Source: Zoogloea sp041917255
GTDB taxonomy: Bacteria > Pseudomonadota > Gammaproteobacteria > Burkholderiales > Rhodocyclaceae
DNA length: 64,000 nucleotides
Assembly: GCA_041917255.1 (NCBI GenBank)
Contig: JAYRYA010000005.1
Location: forward strand, 105,254 to 169,253
Direction of reading: 5' to 3'
Shown here: one piece after another, positions 22,423 to 31,985 of the stretch
Layout of the letters: each line of letters begins with the position of its first letter
Numbering within the stretch: position 1 is the first letter of the stretch
Notes under the pieces: model-generated
Told to the model about the DNA's origin: nothing
The model's database searches: none
Seen by the model: the letters and a program-made list of their open reading frames with translations, nothing else
Position numbers and translations under genes: made by a program

Positions 22423-23643
22423 TCAGTGCTGAATGCTGCGCAGTAACGCCACAAGCTCGGCTTGGCGGCTCGTGCGGGTCTTCTGGAATATGCCCTGGAG
22501 CTGGGTCTTGGCGGTGTTGGTGGACACACCGACCCGCGCGGCCACATCCGCCAGCGGTCCTCCGCCGAGCATTGCGCAAGCCAGTCGTGCCTCCGCTCCG
22601 GTGAGCCCAAACCCCTGCTGCAGCACCGCCTCACTGGGCGGTGCGAGCGGATCGGTCACCTTGATGAGCACCCCCAACTCCTCGAACCACGGCCGGCCAC
22701 CGAGTTGCATCAACGGTGCAACGGTCACCAGCAGCGGCGGGCCGTCCGCTCGATCCAGCGCCAGGACCGGTGGGCTCACCCCGGGCCGGTGCAGGTTGCC
22801 CTTGGCCAGCGCCAGCGCATCCATAAACGCGCGCTTGAAGCGCAATTGCGCATCGGCCGACACGCATCGCAGTACCTGGCCCGCCCCCAGGCGGAAGACG
22901 CTGCCCGTCGCCAGCAAGGCATCGAAGGCCGGATTGGCCTCGCTCAGGCGACCATTCCCGGCTATCGCCGCCACCGGCTCGGGGCTCGACTCGACACCCC
23001 GGCTGCCGAAAGCCAGCGCCCGGGCGAAGGCGGCCAGCCGCCGCGAGATGCGGATGGCCCGATCGAGATGCGGCAACAGCAGGTCCAGCGTTGCCCGCCG
23101 ATCCTGGCTGAATGCCTCTGCCCCCCCCACCCGCAACAGCACCACATTGCCATGCCGGGCATTCTCGACGGCCAGCTTGGCCATCAGGCACTCCTGCAGC
23201 CCGCAGGGCAGCAGGTACTCCCGATAAACGGGGCTTCCCAACCTGATCTCATCCGACAGCGCCTCCCGATCGGACACCCAGTGCATCTCGGGGGATCTCA
23301 TCATCACCGGCAGACGCGGATCGATCTGGGCGTAGCGCTGGAGATAGATGTGGTGGGCCTCTTCATCCACGTTGAAGAGCACATGCCGCCACAGCACCGA
23401 CTGGGCGTAATCCATATCCACGAACACCGCTGCCTGCGCATCGCCGAGACGCGCCATCGATGCCAACGCCGCTCCCCAGCGGGCTGGATCGAGCGTCGCT
23501 TCATACAGCGCCGAGATCACGGGGTCGACCTCAAGCAGATCGGGTTCAGCCATTCTCAGTGCCTCCAGACCAGACGCCTGCGTCATGCCAGTATAGGAAA
23601 CGAAAGTGTCACCGGCATTCACCCGTTCGGGTGATTCAGCCAT
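22423..23643 (-). CDS. LuxR-family transcriptional regulator
   Basis: A 406-residue regulator. The last ~65 residues form a LuxR/FixJ HTH (LTGAEARLACAMLGGGPLADVAARVGVSTNTAKTQLQGIFQKT). The long N-terminal part (about 335 residues) has no receiver or known autoinducer domain; it resembles the PAS-like sensory region of other large LuxR solos. It is divergent from the membrane protein gene at 23697, with 53 nt between start codons, so the two may be linked. The ATG at 23643 lacks a clear ribosome site; internal starts at 23586 or 23553 are possible. Confidence 0.85.
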   Translation of the reverse strand: MAESPERVNAGDTFVSYTGMTQASGLEALRMAEPDLLEVDPVISALYEATLDPARWGAALASMARLGDAQAAVFVDMDYAQSVLWRHVLFNVDEEAHHIYLQRYAQIDPRLPVMMRSPEMHWVSDREALSDEIRLGSPVYREYLLPCGLQECLMAKLAVENARHGNVVLLRVGGAEAFSQDRRATLDLLLPHLDRAIRISRRLAAFARALAFGSRGVESSPEPVAAIAGNGRLSEANPAFDALLATGSVFRLGAGQVLRCVSADAQLRFKRAFMDALALAKGNLHRPGVSPPVLALDRADGPPLLVTVAPLMQLGGRPWFEELGVLIKVTDPLAPPSEAVLQQGFGLTGAEARLACAMLGGGPLADVAARVGVSTNTAKTQLQGIFQKTRTSRQAELVALLRSIQH

Positions 23644-23696
23644 GCAAAGGGTCGGCTACGCTGAGATCGTCACCCGTCCACCTTCCGGAGACCATC

Positions 23697-25619
23697 ATGA
23701 GCATCCTCCTCGACTTCCTCATTGGCATGGCGCTGCTCTACCTGCTGATCGCCGTGGTCAGTTCCTTCGTCTTCGAGATCGGGACAAGCTGGCTCAACAT
23801 TCGCGGCAAACGCCTGAAGCAGCTCCTCGCCCAGCTCATCGCCAACGATCCAAATGGCACGAATGGCAAATGGCTGCAGGATTTCTACGCCCATCCGCAA
23901 ATTCAGGCCCTGCACCTTCCCACGCTCCGCACCGGCACAGGCAGCCCACCGAGCTACATTCCAGCCCAGCGCTTCGCCAGTTCGGTGATCGACCTGTTGC
24001 GCAAGGCCGCGGGACTGGCGCCGGGCAAGGCGCTGGATATGCCGGCGATTCGCGAAGCCCTCATCGCCGCCAATCGCGTGAAGGAGCTGGAAGCGCAGGC
24101 GCTGGCCGTGCTTAATGGCGCCAGCTCAAGCCCGGACAGCGACGCGCACGTCAAGCCCTTGGAGAGCAAAGACAAGTATCTGAAGGGGGTGGACGACATA
24201 AGTGCAATGCTGCCTGCCCGGACGGACGCACTCCTCACCGGGCAGGCGGTATCTGACGCACTCTCCGACACCTCACGGGCGGCAACGCTGCCCCAGGGGT
24301 TGGGCGCCTTCCTGCAATCCGCCCTCGCCGACGGCCCCAGATCCGTCACCGACCTCAAGACCCAGTTAGAAAAAACCTTCGAGCTGCTGAAGAAAGCGGC
24401 CGACGCGCTCGGCACCAACGAACGCAAAAATCCGGCCGAACTCCATGATCAAGTGAAACAACTTGCCGCCCACCTGACGGGCTATCTCCCCGATGGTCTG
24501 CGCGCCACCCTCGCATCCGCCCTCGCCAGCGGCGCCGAGACCATCGAGGACATCCAGCAGGCACTGGAGGCCAGCTTCGACGCCACGATGGAACGCGCGA
24601 CCGGCTGGTACAAGCGCTTTGCCCAGGTTTGCCTGATGATCCTCGCTTTCATCCTGGCACTGCTGTTCAACCTCGACAGCCTCTACGTGGGTGAACGCCT
24701 GCTGCACGACCCGCAACTGCGCGGCATCGCGGTACAGACGGCAACCCAGATCGCGCCGCCCGACGGCTCGGCCACCCTCGCCGACCTGGAGCGCCGGGTG
24801 CGGAATCGGCTTGTTGTTGCAGCCGCCGATGTAGACGCTGCGCTGGCCCAAAGTGAAATCGCAATGAACATGGAGGCAAAATCAAAGGAGGCCAAGGACA
24901 AGGAAGCCAAGGAGGCGGCTGAGAATGACCGCCAAGGCGCCCTTGAACAGCTGCGCAAGACCGCCGGCATCCTGCTGGCGGGGATCCACTTCAACCCCAT
25001 CGACGCCGCGGCCGACCGGGCTTTCCTCGACACCACCGACCCGGCTCGCGCCTTCGCACTGATCGATGACCCCAGGCTGGCCCCGGCGCCCCCCGCCGTC
25101 TGCCCCGCCACGCCGGCCACGCCCAAACCCGGCGCCAGTGCCAGCGAATGGATCACCTACATCCGCTGTCAGAACGATCAGTCGGACCGCAGCGCGGATA
25201 TCAAGGCGTTCCAGGCCTCCGACGCCCTGTGTATCGCGCCCACGCGCATCATCGATGCCACCCTGTGCAAACTGCTGCTACCTGTGATCCGCACCACCCC
25301 AGTCCCCGACACAAACGCGATCCGCACACTGAACGGCCATCTCCAGACCATGAAGGCCAGCCAGGACGCCCTCGACAAGCAGCTCGACAGCGCGCTGGAT
25401 CGGCTTCCGAAGATCGGCTGGTGGCTGGATGACCTCGCTGGCAAGAACCCTGGACGGTTCGCCCTGCTCGGCTGGCTCATCACCGCCCTCATGGCCGGTT
25501 TCGGCGCGCCCCTGTGGTTCGAGCTGCTCGGCAAGCTGGTCAACCTGCGCAGCACCGGGCTGAAACCCGAGGAGCAAGCCGCAAAGAACACCAAACCGGC
25601 ATCCAGCCGCCAGACTTAA
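23697..25619 (+). CDS. Large membrane protein of unknown function
   Basis: A 640-residue protein starting MSILLDFLIGMALLYLLIAVVSSFVFEIG (TM1). A cytosolic helical region follows (residues ~30-295) with repeated amphipathic AL/TLP segments (PQGLGAFLQSALADGPRSVTDLKTQL; PDGLRATLASALASGAETIEDIQQAL). TM2 is near residue 310 (FAQVCLMILAFILALLFNL). A charged coiled coil (KSKEAKDKEAKEAAEN) lies around 395-415, and TM3 near 600. No enzymatic motif was recognised. The two similar GL-tLaSALA-G--ti-d--qaLe blocks suggest an internal repeat. ATG 23697 follows TCCGGAG. Confidence 0.75.
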   Translation: MSILLDFLIGMALLYLLIAVVSSFVFEIGTSWLNIRGKRLKQLLAQLIANDPNGTNGKWLQDFYAHPQIQALHLPTLRTGTGSPPSYIPAQRFASSVIDLLRKAAGLAPGKALDMPAIREALIAANRVKELEAQALAVLNGASSSPDSDAHVKPLESKDKYLKGVDDISAMLPARTDALLTGQAVSDALSDTSRAATLPQGLGAFLQSALADGPRSVTDLKTQLEKTFELLKKAADALGTNERKNPAELHDQVKQLAAHLTGYLPDGLRATLASALASGAETIEDIQQALEASFDATMERATGWYKRFAQVCLMILAFILALLFNLDSLYVGERLLHDPQLRGIAVQTATQIAPPDGSATLADLERRVRNRLVVAAADVDAALAQSEIAMNMEAKSKEAKDKEAKEAAENDRQGALEQLRKTAGILLAGIHFNPIDAAADRAFLDTTDPARAFALIDDPRLAPAPPAVCPATPATPKPGASASEWITYIRCQNDQSDRSADIKAFQASDALCIAPTRIIDATLCKLLLPVIRTTPVPDTNAIRTLNGHLQTMKASQDALDKQLDSALDRLPKIGWWLDDLAGKNPGRFALLGWLITALMAGFGAPLWFELLGKLVNLRSTGLKPEEQAAKNTKPASSRQT

Positions 25620-25676
25620 GGCTCCCTTAAGCCTGTCCGGGGATGATGCGGGGCGTATCCAGCCCCTACCAACCCC

Positions 25677-26771
25677 ATGCCGTCCATTGCCCTTCGCCCA
25701 CTGCTCGCCGCCTTCGCCCTCGCCGGCCCTGCCCTCGCCGCCGGAGCCGCCGATCCGGCCTTCATCGCCATCACACCCTCCCAGGGGCAGGCGCTGGGGG
25801 TTGCGACCCAGCGGGTGGTGAGCGGCAGCAGCGCGGCGGCAGCCGGGTTACCGGCCACGGTGAGCATTCCCAACAGCCAGGTGCGGGTGATCGCAGCGCC
25901 CCTCGCCGGGGTGGTCGAAAGCCTCGAGACCGCGCCGGGGATGAACGTGAAGAAGGGCCAGCTGCTGGTGCGGATCTCCAGCCCCCAGGCCCTCGAACTC
26001 CAGCGCGACCGCCTCCAGGCCGACGCCCAGGCGACCCTCTCGCGCCAGACCCTGGCCCGCGACGAGCAACTCCACCGTGAAGGCCTGATCGCCGAATCGC
26101 GCCTTCAGGCAAGCCGCGCCAACGCCGCCCAGGCCGCGGCCCAGGCCGCCGAGCGCCGTCAGGAACTGGCCCTTGCCCAGCACAGCGGCGGGCAGACCCT
26201 GTCCCTCGCCGCCCCCATCGCCGGCAGCGTGCTGGAGCAGCACGTGAGCGTCGGCCAGCGGGTCGAACAATCCGCACCCCTTTACCGCATCGCCCGGCTT
26301 GATCCCCTGTCGGTCGAGATCCAGGCGCCGCTGGCGGTGGCCAGCCAGGTGAAGGTGGGCACGCCGCTGCGGATCCCGGCCACCGGCGCCCGGGGCGAAC
26401 TGGTCGCCATCGGCCGGGCCGTCGATCCCACCACTCAGAGCGTGCTGCTGCGCGGCCTCGTCACCCACGGTGCCGACAGCCTGCGCCCGGGCCAGGCCAC
26501 CGCCGTCGATCTCGATCTGGGCAACAAGGGCGCCACCGGCAGCACCACGCTGCAGGTGCCGGCCAGCGCAGTGCTCCGCCACGACAACAAGCAGTGGGTC
26601 TTCGTGGCCACCCGGGACGCCGCAAGCACCGGCTACCGGGCGATCCCGGTCACTGTTGCCGGCCGCCTCGGCGACACCAGCCTGGTCACCGGCCTGCCGC
26701 CGGATGCCACGGTGGTCACCAGCGGCGTCGCCGCCCTCAAGGCCACCTGGCTCGGCATCGGCAAGGAATGA
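25677..26771 (+). CDS. RND efflux periplasmic adaptor (CzcB/CusB-like)
   Basis: A 364-residue membrane fusion protein with signal peptide (1-22), a barrel-sandwich/lipoyl domain (VIAAPLAGVVESLETAPGMNVKKGQLLVRISSPQALELQ), a helical hairpin (~100-165), the second lipoyl half (LAAPIAGSVLEQHVSVGQRVEQSAPLYRIA) and a beta-barrel plus membrane-proximal domain. It links the inner-membrane pump to the TolC-like channel encoded downstream. No methionine-rich metal site or histidine-rich tail is seen, so the substrate stays open. Confidence 0.92.
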   Translation: MPSIALRPLLAAFALAGPALAAGAADPAFIAITPSQGQALGVATQRVVSGSSAAAAGLPATVSIPNSQVRVIAAPLAGVVESLETAPGMNVKKGQLLVRISSPQALELQRDRLQADAQATLSRQTLARDEQLHREGLIAESRLQASRANAAQAAAQAAERRQELALAQHSGGQTLSLAAPIAGSVLEQHVSVGQRVEQSAPLYRIARLDPLSVEIQAPLAVASQVKVGTPLRIPATGARGELVAIGRAVDPTTQSVLLRGLVTHGADSLRPGQATAVDLDLGNKGATGSTTLQVPASAVLRHDNKQWVFVATRDAASTGYRAIPVTVAGRLGDTSLVTGLPPDATVVTSGVAALKATWLGIGKE

Positions 26772-26845
26772 CGGCTGCGCCCGCTGCCGCCACCCTGCCC
26801 CGCACCACGCCCAACCCCTAGCGACTCAGCCCGAGCCCCGACCCC

Positions 26846-29800
26846 ATGCTCTCCCGTCTCATCGAGTTCTCCCTGACCCAGCGCCTGCTGATGCTGGTCG
26901 CCACGCTGCTCCTCATCGGGGCCGGCGTGGTGGCCTGGCAAAGCCTGCCCATCGATGCCTTCCCGGATGTGTCCACCACCCAGGTCAAGCTCATCATCAA
27001 GGCCCCGGGGATGACGCCCGAGGAGGTCGAATCGCGCATCACCGTGCCCATCGAGCAGGAGATGCTGGGCATTCCCCACCAGCGCATCCTGCGCTCAACC
27101 TCAAAGTACGCGCTGGCCGACGTGACCCTCGATTTCGACGACGGCACCGACATCTACTGGGCCCGCCAGCAGGTCGGCGAGCGCCTCGCCAACGTGATGG
27201 GCAACCTGCCCCCCGGCGCCACCGGCGGCCTCGCGCCGATCACCACGCCGCTGGGCGAGATGTTCATGTTCACCATCGAGGGCCCGATCTCGCTGGAAGA
27301 CAAGCGCACCCTCCTCGACTGGACGATCCGCCCGGCGCTGCGCACGGTGCCCGGCGTGGCCGACGTGAACAGCCTGGGCGGCGAGGTGCGCAGCTTCGAG
27401 GTGACGCCCGACCCGGCCGCGCTTGCCGCCCGTGGCCTGAACCTGGCCCAACTCGCCGCGGCCCTCGAGGCCAACAACCGCAACGACGGCGCCGGACGCC
27501 TGTCGGAAGGCGAGGAGACCCTGCTGGTGCGCGCCGAGGGCGCCATCCGCAACCTCGACGACGTGCGCGCCATCGTGCTCCGGGGCGAGGGCGGCGTGGT
27601 CCGCGTGGGTGACGTGGCTGCCGTGCGAATCGGTGCCCTCACCCGCTACGGCGCGGTCACCCGCAGCGGCGAGGCCGAAGCGGTCGAGGGCCTGGTTCTC
27701 GGCCTGCGCGGCGCCAACGCCGGCAAGGTCATCGAAGGGGTGAAGGCGCGCCTCGCCGAGATCGCCCCGCAGCTGCCACCGGGCGTCAGCGTGGTGCCCT
27801 TCTACGACCGCAGCGAGCTGGTCGGCCGCGCGGTGCATACCGTCTCCAAGGCGCTGGTCGAAGCCATCGTGCTGGTGCTGGTGCTGCTGCTGGCCTTCCT
27901 GGGCAATCTGCGCGCGGCGCTGGTCGTCGCGCTGATGCTGCCCCTGGCGGCGCTGGCCACCTTCATCGCGATGCGCGCGGTAGGACTGTCGGCCAATCTG
28001 ATGAGCCTGGGCGGCCTCGCCATCGCCATCGGCATGCTGGTGGATGCGGCGGTGGTGGTGGTCGAAAACGTCGAGAGCCAGCTCTCCGAAGGCGGCGCCA
28101 CGAGCCGGCAACCGCTGCTCCACCTGGTCTTCCGCGCGACGCGCGAAGTGGCCGCGCCGGTGGCCTCGGGCATCCTCATCATCGTGATCGTGTTCCTGCC
28201 GCTGCTCACCCTGGAAGGGCTTGAGGGCAAGCTGTTCAGCCCGGTGGCGCTGACCATCGTGTTCGCCCTGTCGGCCTCGCTGATCCTGTCGCTCACCGTG
28301 GTGCCGGTGCTGGCGTCCTTTCTGCTCAAACGCGGCGACGCCCACGAGCCGTGGCTGATCCGCAAGCTCCAGGCCGGCTATGCGCCGCTGCTCGACTTTG
28401 CCCTTGCGCGCGGCCGGCTGGTGGCGGGCCTTGCCGGGGCGTCGCTGGTCGCCGCCGGGGTGGCCTACCTCGCCCTCGGCAAGGCCTTCATGCCGACGAT
28501 GGACGAAGGCGACATCATCATGCAGCTCGAAAAGCTGCCCTCCATCAGCCTCGCCCAGACCATCGCCACCGACCTGCGCGTGCAGCAGGCGGTGATGCAG
28601 CAGGTGCCCGAGGTGAAGGCCGTCGTCGCGCGCTCCGGCTCCGACGAGCTGGGCCTCGACCCGATGGGTCTCAACCAGACCGATACCTTCCTCGTCCTCA
28701 AGCCCCGCGACGAGTGGCGCCAGCCGGACAAGAATTGGCTGACCGACCAGCTGCGGGCGGTGATGGAAAACTTCCCCGGCATCGCCCTCACCTTCACCCA
28801 GCCCATCGACATGCGCGTCTCCGAAATGCTGACCGGTGTGCGCGGCGATCTGGCGATCAAGCTATACGGGCCCGATCTGCCCACCCTCAACCACCTGGCC
28901 AGCCAGATCGAGGCGGTGGTGAAGGCCGTGCCGGGCGCCGAAGACACCATCACCATCCGCAACGAGGGCGTGCAATACCTCAAGGTGCAGGTGGATCGCC
29001 TCGCCGCCGGCCGCTTCGGGCTCAACGTCGAAGATGTGCAGAACAGTCTGCGCAGCCTGCTTGAAGGCCGCATCGCCGGCACCGTCATCGAGTCCGGACG
29101 CCGCGTGCCGCTGCTCATCCGCGGCCCCGGCAGCCTCCAGAACGACCCGGACGCCTTCGCCGCGATCCGCATCACCACCCCCGACGGCCACAGCCTGCCG
29201 CTCGCCAACGTGGCACGCATCGAGCGTATCGACGGCCCGGTGAAGGTCGACCGCGAGAACGCCCAGCGCTACGCGGTGATCCAGTCCAATGTGCGCGACC
29301 GCGATCTCGTCGGCTTCGTCGATGAGGCCAAGGTCGCCGTCGCCGCCAAGGTGCCGCTGCCCGCCGGGTACCGCATCGCCTGGGGCGGCCAGTTCGAGAA
29401 CCAGCAGCGCGCCGCCGCCCGCCTGGGCGTGGTGGTGCCGGTGGCGCTGGGGCTGATCTTCGTGCTGCTGTTCTCCACCTTCGGTTCGGTGCGCCAGGCC
29501 CTGCTGGTGCTGGCGATGGTGCCCTTCGCGATGGTCGGCGGCGTCTTCGCGCTGGCCATCTCCGGCGAGTATCTCTCGGTGCCAGCCTCGGTGGGCTTCA
29601 TCGCGCTGCTGGGCATCGCGGTGCTCAACGGGGTGGTGATGGTCACCTACTTCAACCAGCTCCACGCCCGGGGCATGCCCATTGGCCAGGTGGTGGTCGA
29701 AGGCGCCAGACGCCGGCTGCGCCCGGTGCTGATGACCGCCAGCATCGCCGCCCTGGGCCTGGTGCCGCTGCTGTTTGCCACCGGACCGGGCTCCGAAGTC

Positions 29801-29923
29801 CAGCGCCCCCTCGCCATCGTGGTGATCGGCGGGCTGGCCAGCGCCACCGCCCTCACCCTGCTCCTGCTGCCGCTGCTGTACCGCCGCTTCGGCATCGCCC
29901 CTGCTGCCCCCACCGCCCAATGA
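26846..29923 (+). CDS. Heavy-metal-efflux-type RND pump (CzcA/CusA family)
   Basis: A 1025-residue trimeric proton-driven exporter with twelve helices and two large periplasmic loops. N-terminus MLSRLIEFSLTQRLLMLVATLLLIGAGVVAWQSLPIDAFPDVS is typical. The TM4 signature reads GGLAIAIGMLVDAAVVVVENVE: the DFG of CzcA/CnrA is AIG, as in CusA. Of the CusA methionine triad, only the third position (in SEMLTG) aligns with a methionine; the first two align with glutamines. Substrate specificity is therefore not assignable. It lies 74 nt after the adaptor gene and overlaps the DUF3240 gene by 4 nt. Confidence 0.93.
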   Translation: MLSRLIEFSLTQRLLMLVATLLLIGAGVVAWQSLPIDAFPDVSTTQVKLIIKAPGMTPEEVESRITVPIEQEMLGIPHQRILRSTSKYALADVTLDFDDGTDIYWARQQVGERLANVMGNLPPGATGGLAPITTPLGEMFMFTIEGPISLEDKRTLLDWTIRPALRTVPGVADVNSLGGEVRSFEVTPDPAALAARGLNLAQLAAALEANNRNDGAGRLSEGEETLLVRAEGAIRNLDDVRAIVLRGEGGVVRVGDVAAVRIGALTRYGAVTRSGEAEAVEGLVLGLRGANAGKVIEGVKARLAEIAPQLPPGVSVVPFYDRSELVGRAVHTVSKALVEAIVLVLVLLLAFLGNLRAALVVALMLPLAALATFIAMRAVGLSANLMSLGGLAIAIGMLVDAAVVVVENVESQLSEGGATSRQPLLHLVFRATREVAAPVASGILIIVIVFLPLLTLEGLEGKLFSPVALTIVFALSASLILSLTVVPVLASFLLKRGDAHEPWLIRKLQAGYAPLLDFALARGRLVAGLAGASLVAAGVAYLALGKAFMPTMDEGDIIMQLEKLPSISLAQTIATDLRVQQAVMQQVPEVKAVVARSGSDELGLDPMGLNQTDTFLVLKPRDEWRQPDKNWLTDQLRAVMENFPGIALTFTQPIDMRVSEMLTGVRGDLAIKLYGPDLPTLNHLASQIEAVVKAVPGAEDTITIRNEGVQYLKVQVDRLAAGRFGLNVEDVQNSLRSLLEGRIAGTVIESGRRVPLLIRGPGSLQNDPDAFAAIRITTPDGHSLPLANVARIERIDGPVKVDRENAQRYAVIQSNVRDRDLVGFVDEAKVAVAAKVPLPAGYRIAWGGQFENQQRAAARLGVVVPVALGLIFVLLFSTFGSVRQALLVLAMVPFAMVGGVFALAISGEYLSVPASVGFIALLGIAVLNGVVMVTYFNQLHARGMPIGQVVVEGARRRLRPVLMTASIAALGLVPLLFATGPGSEVQRPLAIVVIGGLASATALTLLLLPLLYRRFGIAPAAPTAQ

Positions 29924-30237
29924 GCCAAGACACGTCCCCCGTCGTCCTGACCCTCGTGATGCCCGCCGAGGTCGAGGACGCCCTGATCGATACCCTGCTC
30001 GAACACCCCGAACTCGCCCCCGGCTTCACCACCGACGCCGTAGAAGGCCACGGCGAACGCATCCGCTTCGTCGGCACCGCCGAGGAAGTACGCGGCCGCG
30101 CCGCCTACTGCCGCGTCCAGCACGTCACCACGCGAGATACCGCCGACGCACTGCTCGCCATCCTGCGCGAACGCTTTGCCGGCAGCCGGGTGTATTTCTG
30201 GATCACCCCGGCCCTTGCCTTCGGGAGGCTTGAATGA
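29920..30237 (+). CDS. DUF3240 family protein
   Basis: A 105-residue cytosolic protein that starts within the pump stop codon (ATGA) and ends overlapping the TolC-like start in the same way. The ferredoxin-like pattern (VVLTLVMPAEVEDALIDTLLEHPELAPGFTT; VQHVTTRDTADALLAILRERFAGSRVYFWI) resembles PII/CutA-like small regulators. DUF3240 genes regularly lie in HME-RND operons; their function is not established. Tight coupling at both ends suggests a stoichiometric or regulatory role in the pump. Confidence 0.85.
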   Translation: MSQDTSPVVLTLVMPAEVEDALIDTLLEHPELAPGFTTDAVEGHGERIRFVGTAEEVRGRAAYCRVQHVTTRDTADALLAILRERFAGSRVYFWITPALAFGRLE

Positions 30238-31508
30238 AACGCCGCCTGCTCGCCATCGTGGTGGCCGCCCTGCCCCTGTGGGCCCACGCCACCAACCCGG
30301 CCGACGCCCCCGATCTGCCGCCCCGCGCCCAGGTGCTGGACGCCGTGCTCGGCAGCCCCACGGTGCGCGCCGCCGGATCGCAGATCTCGGTGGAAGAAGC
30401 CCGCAGCCGGCGCCTCGAAGCCGGCCCCCACGAATGGAATTTGCGCCTGATGGACCAGCAGCGCCGGGTACGGCCCGCGCCTGCCGGCCGCTACAACGAA
30501 TGGGAAGTGGGCGTCGAACGCGCTGTCCGCCTGCCGGGCAAGGGCGACCTCGACCGCCAGCTCGGCGCCGCCGGCATCGCCAGCGCCCGCATCGCCCGCG
30601 GCGACGCCCTCCACGAAACCAGCCGGATGCTGCTCGCCAACTGGTTCGACTGGCTGCGCGAAAACGCTGCCGCCGACCAGTGGCGCCGCCAGCGTGACAT
30701 CCTGGCGCGCCAGGCCCAGGTGGTGCAGCGCCGGGTCGAGCTGGGCGACGCCCCACGCCTCGAACGCCTGCAGGCCGACGCCGCCCTCGCCCAGGCCGAC
30801 GCCCAGCTTGCCCAGGCCAGCGGCCGCGCCCAGGTGGCCGCAGAATCCCTGCGACGCCTCTACCCGACCCTGACCCTGCCGCCCAGCGTGCCCGAAACCG
30901 TGCCGACCGCGGTGGACGACGATGCCGCCAGCTGGGTCGCCGCGATCCTCGAACACAACCACGAGCTGGGCGTGGCCCGCTCCGAGAGCACCCGCGCCCG
31001 CATCGGCGCCAGCCGCGCCGACGCCGAACGCCGGCCGGACCCCACCGTGGGCGTGCATGCGGCAAGGGACAAGGGCAGCGAAGAGCAGGTGGTCGGCCTC
31101 AGCCTCCTCATTCCGCTCTCGGGCGCCGGCCGCCGGGCCGATGCCGACGCCGCCGTCGCCAGCGCCGAAACCGCCTCGTGGCGCGAGGCCGGCGTGCTGC
31201 GCAAGGTCGAGGCCGAAGCCGCCGCCCTGCACCGCCGCGCCCGCGCCGCCTGGGCCGGCTGGCAAAGCCAGCAGGCCGCCGCCGACGCGCTGGGCAAGAG
31301 CGCCGACCTCACCGAACGCGCCTGGCAGTTGGGCGAAGGCAGCCTCACCGACACCCTCAACGCCCGCCGCCTGGCCCACGAGGCCCGCCTTGCCGCCCGG
31401 CTGGCCGGGCTCGACGCCAGCGAAGCCCGCTACCGCCTGCTCCTCGACGCCCACCGCCTATGGCCGCTGGACATGGACGAGCACGACGACGACCACGATC
31501 ACCCCTGA
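30234..31508 (+). CDS. TolC-family outer-membrane efflux protein (CzcC-like)
   Basis: A 424-residue protein with signal peptide (1-19, PLWAHA) and two homologous helical halves typical of TolC-family channels (EVGVERAVRLPGKGDLDRQLGAAGIASARIA; VVGLSLLIPLSGAGRRADADAAVASAE). It ends with a DMDEHDDDHDHP tail, a histidine/aspartate-rich segment that might bind metal. It completes the tripartite efflux operon. Its last 10 nt overlap the end of the convergent VOC gene. Confidence 0.9.
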   Translation: MKRRLLAIVVAALPLWAHATNPADAPDLPPRAQVLDAVLGSPTVRAAGSQISVEEARSRRLEAGPHEWNLRLMDQQRRVRPAPAGRYNEWEVGVERAVRLPGKGDLDRQLGAAGIASARIARGDALHETSRMLLANWFDWLRENAAADQWRRQRDILARQAQVVQRRVELGDAPRLERLQADAALAQADAQLAQASGRAQVAAESLRRLYPTLTLPPSVPETVPTAVDDDAASWVAAILEHNHELGVARSESTRARIGASRADAERRPDPTVGVHAARDKGSEEQVVGLSLLIPLSGAGRRADADAAVASAETASWREAGVLRKVEAEAAALHRRARAAWAGWQSQQAAADALGKSADLTERAWQLGEGSLTDTLNARRLAHEARLAARLAGLDASEARYRLLLDAHRLWPLDMDEHDDDHDHP

Positions 31509-31882
31509 CTGCCAGCAGCCGGCGAGTGCAGCCCGATCCGGTTGCCCTCGCTGTCGGCAAACATCGCGATGAAGCCGATCTCCGGGCTGATCTCGGTCTT
31601 TGGCATCAGCACCGTGGCGCCCGCTTCCACCGCCCGCGCCAGCGGCACGGCCAGATCGTCCCCACCGTCGAGGTAGATCACCACCCCGTGATCGCCGGGC
31701 TTGCCCTCCGGGCAGGCCATCAAGGCGCCGCCCGTGGCCGGCTCGGCGTAGGGAAAGATCGCCATGCGCATTCCGCACGTCTCCTTGATGGTCATGCTCA
31801 CGGCAAAGGTTGCCTCGTAGAAGCGGCAGGCGCGATCCAGATCGGTGACGGGGATTTCGAACCAGTTGATGAGTCGTTGCAT
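31499..31882 (-). CDS. VOC (glyoxalase/bleomycin-resistance fold) family protein
   Basis: A 127-residue single-module protein: WFEIPVTDLDRACRFYEATF at the N-terminus and EIGFIAMFADSEGNRIGLHS at the C-terminus, as in YdcJ/PhnB-like VOC proteins that form dimeric metal-binding barrels. Substrate unknown. It is divergent from the WYL regulator at 32016; two copies of a TCCTGAC-N8-GTCAGGA operator lie between them, so the regulator probably controls this gene. It converges with, and slightly overlaps, the TolC-like gene. Confidence 0.88.
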   Translation of the reverse strand: MQRLINWFEIPVTDLDRACRFYEATFAVSMTIKETCGMRMAIFPYAEPATGGALMACPEGKPGDHGVVIYLDGGDDLAVPLARAVEAGATVLMPKTEISPEIGFIAMFADSEGNRIGLHSPAAGSQG

Positions 31883-31930
31883 GGCTTGCTCCTGAATGCA
31901 GGTTGATTGGAGCCGCCATTCTGGCCGCGC

Positions 31931-31956
31931 CCTCCTGACAGCCTTCCGTCAGGAGG
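31931..31956. promoter_or_regulatory. Putative WYL-regulator operator, copy 1
   Basis: CCTCCTGAC-AGCCTTCC-GTCAGGAGG: 9-bp arms around an 8-bp spacer, 49 bp upstream of the VOC start codon. It shares the core TCCTGAC-AGCCTT-N2-GTCAGGA with copy 2. Confidence 0.75.
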
Positions 31957-31985
31957 GCGCCCGCACCCCACGGCCAGCCGCGCTA

